Assembly: GCA_019241495.1 (NCBI GenBank) | Contig: JAFAWZ010000335.1 | Location: 1-9,700, forward strand | DNA from: Acidimicrobiales bacterium | GTDB taxonomy: Bacteria; Actinomycetota; Acidimicrobiia; Acidimicrobiales; Palsa-688 | Reading direction: 5' to 3' | DNA: 9,700 nucleotides | The notes under the pieces: model-generated | Database searches by the model: none | What the model saw: the letters and a program-made list of their open reading frames with translations, nothing else | Told to the model about the DNA's origin: nothing | Part shown: piece after piece, positions 1-4,827 of the stretch | How positions within the stretch are numbered: the stretch's first letter is position 1 | Layout of the letters: every line of letters begins with the position of its first letter | Made by a program: the position numbers and the translations under genes

Positions 1-172
1 CCAGGCGGTGGAGCAGATCTTCAACGTCCGCGTGCTCAAGGTCAACACCCTCAACCGGGCGGGCAAGCGCAAGCGCAACCGCCGCAACTTCACGTTCGGC
101 AAGCGCCCCGACACCAAGCGGGCCGTGGTGACGCTGCACGCCGGCGACCGCATCGACCTGTTCGAGAGCTGA
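1..172 (+). CDS. rplW: 50S ribosomal protein uL23 (L23), C-terminal part
   Basis: The left edge of the window cuts this gene; 56 codons remain in the frame beginning at base 2, ending at TGA 170-172. The visible part includes the basic loop NTLNRAGKRKRNRR and the strand GKRPDTKRAVVTL, both typical of bacterial uL23, which binds 23S rRNA near the exit of the peptide tunnel and forms the docking site for trigger factor, SRP and SecY. The usual family length is about 95-100 residues, so roughly 40 N-terminal residues lie outside the window. It is followed after 7 bases by rplB, with a GAGAGGG ribosome-binding sequence lying across the gap, as in the standard S10 operon order. Identification rests on both sequence and position directly before rplB. 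Confidence 0.95.
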   Translation, partial: QAVEQIFNVRVLKVNTLNRAGKRKRNRRNFTFGKRPDTKRAVVTLHAGDRIDLFES

Positions 173-179
173 GAGGGAC

Positions 180-1016
180 ATGCCGCTTCGCAAGCGCAAG
201 CCGACAAGCGCCGGTCGCCGGTTCCAGAGCGTCAGCGACTTCAGCGAGATCACCCGCTCGAAGCCCGAGCGCTCGCTCGTGGTGCCCAAGTCGCAGACCG
301 GTGGCCGCAACAGCTACGGCCGCAAGACCGCCCGCCACAAGGGCGGCGGCCACAAGCAGCAGTACCGGATCATCGACTTCAAGCGGACCAAGGACGGCGT
401 TCCCGCCACCGTGGCCGCCATCGAGTACGACCCCAACCGCAACTGCCGGATCGCCCTGCTCCACTATCACGACGGCGAGAAGCGCTACATCATCGCCCCC
501 GCCAAGGTGAAGGTCGGCGACAAGCTGCAGAGCGGCCAGGGAGCGGACATCCGGCCCGGTAACGCCCTGCCCATGCGCTTCATCCCCGTCGGCTCGGTCG
601 TGCACAACGTCGAGCTGAAGCCAGGCGGCGGGGGCAAGATCGCCCGCGGCGCGGGCATGAGCGTGCAGCTCGTGGCCAAGGAGGGCGACCACGCCACCCT
701 GCGGCTGCCGTCGACCGAGATGCGCCGGGTCCCCATCGACTGCCGGGCCACTCTCGGAGAGGTCGGCAACTCCGAGGCCGAGCTGGTCAGCATCGGCAAG
801 GCCGGGCGCAACCGCTGGCGGGGCGTACGCCCCCAGACCCGCGGCGTGGCCATGAACCCGGTCGACCATCCGCTGGGCGGCGGCGAGGGCAAGACCTCTG
901 GCGGCCGCCATCCCGTCTCGCCGTGGGGCAAGCCCGAGGGCCGCACCCGCGACCGTACCAAGCCGTCCGAGAAGCTAATCGTCCGCCGCCGGCGTACCCG
1001 CGGCGCCCGGAGGTAA
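180..1016 (+). CDS. rplB: 50S ribosomal protein uL2 (L2)
   Basis: A full-length uL2 of 278 residues, the usual bacterial size (about 273-280). It is a primary 23S rRNA binder needed for subunit association and for shaping the peptidyl transferase region. Visible landmarks are the N-terminal KTGG-like TGGRNSYGRKTARHKGGGHK stretch (about residues 40-59), the central OB/SH3-like barrels, the RWRGVRPQTRGVAMNPVDHP signature (about 213-232), and the basic tail IVRRRRTRG. The functionally important histidine equivalent to E. coli H229 (mature numbering) is present as His230. Two residues later, where E. coli and many bacteria have His (PHGGGEG), this protein has Leu232 (PLGGGEG). The ATG at 180 follows GAGAGGG. 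The next gene, rpsS, starts 7 bases after the stop. Confidence 0.99.
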   Translation: MPLRKRKPTSAGRRFQSVSDFSEITRSKPERSLVVPKSQTGGRNSYGRKTARHKGGGHKQQYRIIDFKRTKDGVPATVAAIEYDPNRNCRIALLHYHDGEKRYIIAPAKVKVGDKLQSGQGADIRPGNALPMRFIPVGSVVHNVELKPGGGGKIARGAGMSVQLVAKEGDHATLRLPSTEMRRVPIDCRATLGEVGNSEAELVSIGKAGRNRWRGVRPQTRGVAMNPVDHPLGGGEGKTSGGRHPVSPWGKPEGRTRDRTKPSEKLIVRRRRTRGARR

Positions 1017-1022
1017 TCGCAG

Positions 1023-1301
1023 ATGCCCCGCAGCCTGAAGAAGGGCCCCTTCGTCGACGACCACCTATTGAAGAAGGTGGACGACCTGAACTCCCGCAAC
1101 GAGAAGCGGGTCGTCAAGACCTGGTCGCGCCGCTCGACGATCATCCCCGACATGGTCGGTCACACCATCGCCGTCCACGACGGGCGCAAGCACGTGCCGG
1201 TCTACATCACCGAATCGATGGTCGGCCACAAGCTGGGCGAGTTCGCCCCGACCCGGACGTTCCGTTACCACGCCGGCCAGGAAAGGCAAGGCCGGCGATG
1301 A
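1023..1301 (+). CDS. rpsS: 30S ribosomal protein uS19 (S19)
   Basis: A 92-residue protein of normal length for uS19, a head protein of the small subunit that binds 16S rRNA with uS13 and contacts the A-site finger. The N-terminal MPRSLKKGPFVDDHLLKK, the central TWSRRSTIIPDMVGHTIAVH and the C-terminal GHKLGEFAPTRTFRYHAG are diagnostic. The start follows the rplB stop by 7 bases. Its stop TGA (1299-1301) overlaps the ATG at 1298, which opens not rplV, the expected next gene, but the first of a series of short frames made from tandem repeats. rplV begins 215 bases further on, an unusual gap for this pair, which in most bacteria is nearly contiguous. Confidence 0.99.
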   Translation: MPRSLKKGPFVDDHLLKKVDDLNSRNEKRVVKTWSRRSTIIPDMVGHTIAVHDGRKHVPVYITESMVGHKLGEFAPTRTFRYHAGQERQGRR

Positions 1302-1324
1302 GCGAGACGGAGATGCCCCGATGA
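1298..1324 (+). CDS. Micro-frame from truncated repeat R0 (8 codons)
   Basis: The frame ATG 1298 to TGA 1322-1324 encodes MSETEMPR. Its ATG overlaps the rpsS stop (ATGA) and its TGA overlaps the ATG of the next micro-frame (ATGA at 1321). It begins with the same Met-Ser-Glu as the full units and ends with the same CCCCG before the junction, so it looks like an internally deleted copy. No function is claimed for the peptide; the supported point is that the frame is open and keeps the stop/start chain. Whether it is translated is unknown. Confidence 0.4.
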   Translation: MSETEMPR

Positions 1325-1389
1325 GCGAGCTTGCGAAGCGAATCAGTGCGGCAGGTCGGGGTATGTCCCCGGGGGGAGATGCCCGATGA
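1321..1389 (+). CDS. 22-codon micro-frame from repeat R1
   Basis: ATG 1321 to TGA 1387-1389, 22 codons, beginning MSELAKRISAAGRG and ending GGDAR. The start overlaps the stop of the preceding 8-codon frame and the stop overlaps the ATG at 1386. A GGAGA (1309-1313) lies 7 bases before the start, a plausible ribosome-binding site supplied by R0. The peptide is short, has no recognisable domain, and may be produced only as a by-product of ribosomes passing from rpsS to rplV by termination and reinitiation. It shares Met/Val-Ser-Glu and the 22-codon length with frames at 5621, 5686 and 6712. Confidence 0.4.
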   Translation: MSELAKRISAAGRGMSPGGDAR

Positions 1390-1520
1390 GCGAGCTTGTG
1401 AAGCGAATCAGTGCGGCAGGTCGGGGTATGTCCCCGGGGGGAGATGCCCCGATGAGCGAGCTTGTGAAGCGAGTCAGTGCGGCGGGTATAGGCGCACCGT
1501 CATGGGGGGCGCCTAGATGA
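1386..1520 (+). CDS. 44-codon micro-frame spanning repeats R2 and R3
   Basis: ATG 1386 to TGA 1518-1520, 44 codons, exactly two 22-codon units in one frame: the first half begins MSELVKRISAAGRG and the second, from Met at 1452, begins MSELVKRVSAAGIG. The fusion arises because R2 is 66 bases long (CCCC before the junction), which places R3 in frame, whereas the 65-base R1 (CCC) ends in a stop. The terminal TGA overlaps the rplV ATG (ATGA at 1517). GGGGGGAG (1371-1378) sits 7 bases before the start. A different reading of the same DNA, 1331-1516 in another frame, is also open but starts with TTG and lacks the overlap pattern, so I prefer this one. Function unknown. Confidence 0.4.
   Translation: MSELVKRISAAGRGMSPGGDAPMSELVKRVSAAGIGAPSWGAPR
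1489..1515 (+). promoter_or_regulatory. Hairpin abutting the rplV start codon
   Basis: TAGGCGC (1489-1495) and GCGCCTA (1509-1515) are perfect 7-base inverted repeats separated by 13 bases. The loop holds most of the GGGGGG run (1504-1509) that is the only Shine-Dalgarno-like sequence before the rplV ATG at 1517. In RNA this would partly mask rplV initiation unless a ribosome translating the upstream 44-codon frame melts it, the classic geometry for translational coupling. The inverted repeat is seen directly; the regulatory role is inferred. Confidence 0.5.
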
Positions 1521-2236
1521 CCGGTCTCAAGACCAACGAGCGGGAAGGCACCCGCGCCGTGCTGCGCCACGCCCGGGTTTCGGCCTACAAGGTGCGGGAG
1601 GTGCTCGACCTGGTGCGGGGCAAGCCCGTGCATGAGGCCGAGGACATCCTGCGGTTCTCCGAGCGCGACGCCGCCTTCACCGTCGGGAAGGTGCTGCACT
1701 CGGCGGTCGCCAATGCCCAGAACAACGATGAGCTGGAGCCAGAAGAGCTCTACGTTTCGGCTTGCTTCGCGGATGAGGGTACGACCATCAAGCGCTGGCG
1801 ACCCCGGGCCCGGGGCCGGGCCACCCGGATCCGCAAGCGGACCAGCCACATAACCGTCATCGTCAGCCGCCTGCCGGACGAGGAGCTGCAGCGGCTGCAG
1901 CAGCATCGCCGGGCCGAGCAGCTCGCTCAACGGGCTCGCCGGGTGGCCGGGGCGCGCCGGGCCGAGGGCGACACGCGTAACCGGGCCGACCGGCGGCGGG
2001 GCGTTCCCATCGAGGAGGCCGAGTCGGCCGACGAGCATGCGGGCCACGATCACGAGGGCCACGATCACGAGGGCCACGACGAGGCGGTCGAGGTCGAGGG
2101 GACGTCGGCAGAGGTCGCGGTCGAGCCGGAGTCGGATGAGTCACACGCCGTTTCCGAGGAGCCTGATGCCGCGGGATCCGAGGTGGGCAAGGCACCTGAA
2201 GCGGCGCCAGCAGATGAGCGAGAGGGCGAACAGTAG
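1517..2236 (+). CDS. rplV: 50S ribosomal protein uL22 (L22) with long C-terminal extension
   Basis: Residues 1-119 are a normal uL22, which binds 23S rRNA and whose beta-hairpin lines the nascent peptide tunnel; the hairpin region is visible as RWRPRARGRATRIRKRTSHI (about 93-112). Family members are usually about 110-120 residues, but this one is 239. The extension has two parts: an Arg- and Gln-rich, probably helical stretch (about 120-163) and an acidic part (about 166-239) containing a His tract HAGHDHEGHDHEGHDE (174-189) encoded by imperfect 15-base DNA repeats near 2042-2083. Mycobacterial uL22 is also known to carry an extended tail, so a tail is not unprecedented, but the His pattern is striking. 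The ATG at 1517 overlaps the stop of the repeat-derived frame. TAG 2234-2236 directly abuts the rpsC ATG. Confidence 0.98.
   Translation: MTGLKTNEREGTRAVLRHARVSAYKVREVLDLVRGKPVHEAEDILRFSERDAAFTVGKVLHSAVANAQNNDELEPEELYVSACFADEGTTIKRWRPRARGRATRIRKRTSHITVIVSRLPDEELQRLQQHRRAEQLAQRARRVAGARRAEGDTRNRADRRRGVPIEEAESADEHAGHDHEGHDHEGHDEAVEVEGTSAEVAVEPESDESHAVSEEPDAAGSEVGKAPEAAPADEREGEQ
2042..2083 (+). repeat. 15-base coding repeat encoding Gly-His-Asp-His-Glu
   Basis: The unit GGCCACGATCACGAG occurs at 2042-2056 and 2057-2071, followed by a shortened copy GGCCACGACGAG at 2072-2083, all in the rplV frame. It produces the GHDHE-GHDHE-GHDE tract of the uL22 tail, which with the preceding HA gives six histidines in 14 residues. 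Such in-frame coding repeats can expand or contract without breaking the gene, so tail length may vary among relatives. Confidence 0.85.
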
Positions 2237-3172
2237 ATGGGCCAGAAGGTAAACCCCTACGGGTTCCGCCTCGGTGTAACCACCGACTGGAAGTCCCGGT
2301 GGTTCAACGACCGGGACTACAAGGACTACCTCGTCGAGGACTGGAAGATCCGCGACTACCTGATGAGCCAGCTCGAGCGGGCCGCGGTCAGTCGCATCGA
2401 GATCGAGCGGACCCGCGACCGCCTGCGCATCGATGTGCACACCGCCCGTCCCGGGATCGTGATCGGCCGGCGCGGGGCGGAGGCCGACCGGCTGCGCACC
2501 AAGCTGGCCGAGATCACCAAGAACCCCAAGGTCCAGCTGAACATCCAGGAGATAAAGCAGCCCGAGCTCGACGCCGCGTTGATGGCCCAGGGGATCGCCG
2601 ATCAGCTGACGGGCCGGGTCAGCTTCCGCCGTGCCATGAAGCGGACCGTGCAGACCGTGCAGAAGGCCGGGGCGCTCGGCATCCGGGTCCAGTGCGCCGG
2701 CCGGCTGGGAGGCGCGGAGATGTCCCGCCGGGAGTTCTACCGGGAGGGCCGGGTGCCCCTGCACACCCTCCGGGCCGACATCGACTACGGCTTCCGCGAG
2801 GCCCGCACCACCTACGGCCGCATCGGTGTGAAGGTCTGGATCTACAAGGGCGACATCCTGCCCTACAAGACCTCAGCGGAGGACAAGATCAGCCGCGAAG
2901 CGGCCATGGCAGTGGGGGAGACCTCCGGCCAGAGCCGGCCCCGGCGGGTCATCTCCGCCGGCGGCGGGCGCCGCCGCCCGGACCTGGGGGAGCCCGGTTC
3001 GACCGCCCCGGCAGCTGTGGCCGAGGTCGAAGCGCCCGAGTCGGTCGAGGAGGAGCGGCCCATCGTCCAGGTGGACCCCGAGCTGGAGCGGCTCCTCGCC
3101 GAGGAGGAAGACATCGAGCGCCGTACCCGGGGCGACCACCACGAGACTCCCCACTTCCCGAAGGACATCTGA
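2237..3172 (+). CDS. rpsC: 30S ribosomal protein uS3 (S3) with C-terminal extension
   Basis: A 311-residue uS3, longer than the roughly 210-280 usual in bacteria. The start MGQKVNPYGFRLG is canonical. The KH type II domain shows its GxxG loop as G77-R-R-G80 within GIVIGRRGAEAD, and the C-terminal core domain ends near YGRIGVKVWIYKGDILPY (about 194-210). uS3 sits at the mRNA entry channel and, with uS4 and uS5, contributes to helicase activity. Residues from about 212 on are an extension: first basic and Gly/Arg rich (RPRR, GGGRRRP, about 234-248), then acidic (VEAPESVEEE, PELERLLAEEED), ending in TRGDHHETPHFPKDI. It begins immediately after the rplV stop. The next gene, rplP, starts 36 bases after its stop. 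Confidence 0.98.
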   Translation: MGQKVNPYGFRLGVTTDWKSRWFNDRDYKDYLVEDWKIRDYLMSQLERAAVSRIEIERTRDRLRIDVHTARPGIVIGRRGAEADRLRTKLAEITKNPKVQLNIQEIKQPELDAALMAQGIADQLTGRVSFRRAMKRTVQTVQKAGALGIRVQCAGRLGGAEMSRREFYREGRVPLHTLRADIDYGFREARTTYGRIGVKVWIYKGDILPYKTSAEDKISREAAMAVGETSGQSRPRRVISAGGGRRRPDLGEPGSTAPAAVAEVEAPESVEEERPIVQVDPELERLLAEEEDIERRTRGDHHETPHFPKDI

Positions 3173-3208
3173 GATGGCCTGTCAATCGCGCGGAATGGAT
3201 CGATAACC

Positions 3209-3640
3209 ATGTTGATGCCCCGCAAGGTAAAGCACCGCAAGGTTCAAAGAGGCCGCCTCACCGGCCAGGCCAAGGGTGGGACCACGGTCAACTTCGGCGA
3301 CTACGGAATCCAGGCCCTCGAGCCGGGGTGGATCACCGCCCGCCAGATCGAGGCGGCCCGTATCGCCATGACCCGCCACGTCCGCCGCGGTGGGAAGGTG
3401 TGGATCCGGGTGTTCCCCGACAAGCCGGTCACCGCCAAGCCGGCCGAGACCCGCATGGGTTCGGGCAAGGGCAACCCGGAGTTCTGGGTGGCCGTGGTCA
3501 AGCCCGGACGGGTCCTGTTCGAGCTGGGCGGAGTTCATGAAACCCTGGCCCGCGCCGCGCTCGAGCGGGCCATCCAGAAGCTCCCCATCAAGGCCCGGGT
3601 GGTTGTACGCGCTCACCAGGAGGAGGTCGAGGTTTCGTGA
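3209..3640 (+). CDS. rplP: 50S ribosomal protein uL16 (L16)
   Basis: A 143-residue uL16, close to the usual 136-145. The protein lies near the A and P tRNA sites and is needed for late 50S assembly. Landmarks are the start MLMPRKVKHRKVQRGR, the ITARQIEAARIAMTRHVRRG helix, GKVWIRVFPDKPVT and RMGSGKGNPEFWVAVVKPG. Arg82 corresponds to E. coli Arg81, the residue hydroxylated there. The start at 3209 is chosen because MLMPRK is the family start; no good Shine-Dalgarno sequence precedes it, and a 10-codon frame (ATG 3174 to TAA 3204-3206, MACQSRGMDR) ends two bases before it, so reinitiation may contribute. The GTGA at 3637 overlaps rpmC. Confidence 0.98.
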   Translation: MLMPRKVKHRKVQRGRLTGQAKGGTTVNFGDYGIQALEPGWITARQIEAARIAMTRHVRRGGKVWIRVFPDKPVTAKPAETRMGSGKGNPEFWVAVVKPGRVLFELGGVHETLARAALERAIQKLPIKARVVVRAHQEEVEVS

Positions 3641-3858
3641 CCAAGGCCAATGAGCTGCGCGAGATGACCGATGTCGACTTGGACCAGCGCCTCCTCGAGG
3701 CTCGCTACGAGCTGTTCAACCTGCGCTTCCAGCTCGCCACCGGAAAACAAGACAATTCCGCCCGCCTGGGCCAGGTCCGCAGGGAAGTGGCCCGCATTGC
3801 CACCATCCTGCGGGAGCGGGAGATCGACGCCGCCGAGGCAAGTGAGGTGACCGGCTGA
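3637..3858 (+). CDS. rpmC: 50S ribosomal protein uL29 (L29)
   Basis: A 73-residue protein of the usual uL29 length (60-80), with the two-helix antiparallel hairpin pattern: LREMTDVDLDQRLLEARYEL, then LFNLRFQLATGKQDNSARLG, then the second helix QVRREVARIATILREREI. uL29 sits beside uL23 at the tunnel exit and helps bind SRP. It starts with GTG at 3637, overlapping the rplP stop (GTGA), and its own TGA (3856-3858) shares the A with the rpsQ ATG (TGATG). The residues LRFQLATGKQDNSARL are the conserved family core. Both junctions suggest tight translational coupling with neighbours. Confidence 0.97.
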   Translation: MTKANELREMTDVDLDQRLLEARYELFNLRFQLATGKQDNSARLGQVRREVARIATILREREIDAAEASEVTG

Positions 3859-4142
3859 TGGCCGAAGAGACCGCCGGAACCAACGACACCCGCCCCAACC
3901 CCCGTAAGGTCCGGGAGGGTCTGGTCGTATCGGTGAAGATGGACAAGACCGCGGTCGTCGCGGTCATCGACCGGGTCCGCCACGCCCGCTACGCCAAGAC
4001 GGTGCAGCGGACCAAGCGGCTCTACGCCCACAACACCGACGCCGAGCTCAAGCCCGGCGACCGGGTCCAGGTGGTGGAGACCCGTCCCTTGTCCAAGCTC
4101 AAGCGGTGGCGCGTCACCGAGGTCCTGGAGCGAGCGAAATGA
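3858..4142 (+). CDS. rpsQ: 30S ribosomal protein uS17 (S17)
   Basis: A 94-residue uS17, slightly longer than the usual 80-90 because of an N-terminal tail (MAEETAGTNDTRPNPRKV). The OB-fold core is recognisable in REGLVVSVKMDKTAVVAVID, the RHARYAKTVQRTKRLYAHN segment and DRVQVVETRPLSKLKRWRV. uS17 is a primary 16S rRNA binder of the body of the small subunit. In E. coli it is the last gene of the S10 operon; here its TGA (4140-4142) overlaps the rplN ATG at 4139, so the S10 and spc blocks are continuous. The start shares one base with the rpmC stop. Confidence 0.97.
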   Translation: MAEETAGTNDTRPNPRKVREGLVVSVKMDKTAVVAVIDRVRHARYAKTVQRTKRLYAHNTDAELKPGDRVQVVETRPLSKLKRWRVTEVLERAK

Positions 4143-4507
4143 TCCAGCAAGAGAGCCGCCTGCGGGTGGCGGACAACTCGGGCGCCAAGGAGGTGCTCTG
4201 CATCAAGGTGCTGGGCGGCTCCCGCCGGCGCTACGCCTCGATCGGCGACGTCTTCGTCGCCACGGTGAAAGACGCCATCCCGGGCGCCAACGTGAAGAAG
4301 GGCGACGTCGTCAAGTGCGTCGTCGTGCGCACCAAGAAGGAGAAGCGCCGTCCCGACGGCAGCTACATCCGCTTCGACGAGAACGCCGCCGTTCTCATCA
4401 ACGATCAACAGCAGCCCCGCGGCACCCGCATCTTCGGCCCGGTGGGGCGCGAGCTGCGTGACAAGCGCTTCATGCGGATCATCTCTCTGGCTCCGGAGGT
4501 GTTGTGA
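4139..4507 (+). CDS. rplN: 50S ribosomal protein uL14 (L14)
   Basis: A 122-residue uL14, the standard length. The chosen start, ATG 4139, gives MIQQESRLRVADNSGAKEVL, the canonical family N-terminus, and overlaps the rpsQ stop as ATGA; an in-frame ATG further upstream at 4106 would only add non-conserved residues from within rpsQ. Other landmarks are CIKVLGGSRRRYASIGDVFV, GANVKKGDVVKCVVVRTKKE and GTRIFGPVGRELRDKRFMRI. uL14 forms an inter-subunit bridge with 16S rRNA helix 14 and is the binding site of the silencing factor RsfS. Its stop overlaps the rplX GTG start (GTGA at 4504). Confidence 0.98.
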   Translation: MIQQESRLRVADNSGAKEVLCIKVLGGSRRRYASIGDVFVATVKDAIPGANVKKGDVVKCVVVRTKKEKRRPDGSYIRFDENAAVLINDQQQPRGTRIFGPVGRELRDKRFMRIISLAPEVL

Positions 4508-4827
4508 TCGTGGACCGGCTCCGCAAGGGTGACGAGGTGGAGGTCCTCACCGGCAAGGACCGCTCCAAGCGCGGGACGATCATGAAGGTCCTGCCCAAGG
4601 AAGGCAAGGTCATCGTCGAGGGCGTCAACGTGGCCAAGAAGCACCAGCGCCAGACCAAGGCCCGGGTCAAGGGCGGCATCATCGACAAGGACATGCCGGT
4701 CAGTTCGTCCTCGGTGGCGTTGGTGTGCCCGAAGGACGGCGCGGTACGCATCGGCTTCGAGTTCAAGACCGAGGGAGACCGCCGCACCAAGGTCCGGGTG
4801 TGCCGCGTGTGCGGGAGGGAGCTGTAG
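4504..4827 (+). CDS. rplX: 50S ribosomal protein uL24 (L24)
   Basis: A 107-residue uL24 of normal length. The KOW motif is visible in KGDEVEVLTGKDRSKRGTIM (about 8-27), followed by VEGVNVAKKHQRQTKARVKG, a strongly conserved segment. uL24 is an assembly initiator that binds the 5' part of 23S rRNA and lies near the tunnel exit. The C-terminus has a zinc-ribbon-like arrangement, but only three of four expected cysteines: Cys75 with Asp78 (CPKDG), then Cys100 and Cys103 (CRVCG). It starts with GTG at 4504 overlapping the rplN stop, and its TAG abuts the rplE ATG with no gap. A GGGAGGGAG within the last codons serves as the rplE ribosome-binding site. Confidence 0.97.
   Translation: MIVDRLRKGDEVEVLTGKDRSKRGTIMKVLPKEGKVIVEGVNVAKKHQRQTKARVKGGIIDKDMPVSSSSVALVCPKDGAVRIGFEFKTEGDRRTKVRVCRVCGREL

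Larger units (their letters stand above)
1298..1516 (+). repeat. Tandem MIRU-like repeat block between rpsS and rplV
   Basis: Four head-to-tail units, each starting ATGAGCGAG: R0 1298-1320 (23 bases), R1 1321-1385 (65), R2 1386-1451 (66), R3 1452-1516 (65). R1 and R2 are nearly identical, differing by one substitution (GCG/GTG codon) and by one C in a CCC/CCCC run. R3 matches them over its first 30 bases (with ATC to GTC) and then diverges by substitution while keeping its length. R0 has the first 9 bases and the last 12 bases of a unit with the interior missing. There are no spacers between units, no terminal inverted repeats and no transposase. Boundaries are exact by eye on the ATG phase; the true insertion boundaries could be shifted within the shared TGA. 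Confidence 0.93.

Noticed and set aside
1331..1516. 61-codon frame through the rpsS-rplV repeats (TTG start)
   Set aside because: It is open only because the repeat lacks stops in this frame; the alternative chain of ATG frames with exact ATGA overlaps explains the block better and recurs at two other junctions.
1298..1516. CRISPR array
   Set aside because: Units are directly adjacent with no unique spacers, are not palindromic repeats of 25-40 bases, and no cas gene is present.
2299..3540. Plus-strand 413-codon open frame overlapping rpsC and rplP
   Set aside because: It reads rpsC and rplP out of frame, giving Arg/Pro/Gly-rich sequence; both true genes are fully conserved in the other frame.
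4131..4141. Another copy of the repeat head at the rpsQ-rplN overlap (GAGCGAGCGAAATGA)
   Set aside because: The resemblance is confined to GAGCGAGCGAA, which encodes the normal uS17 C-terminus (LERAK), and there is no 65-base unit.
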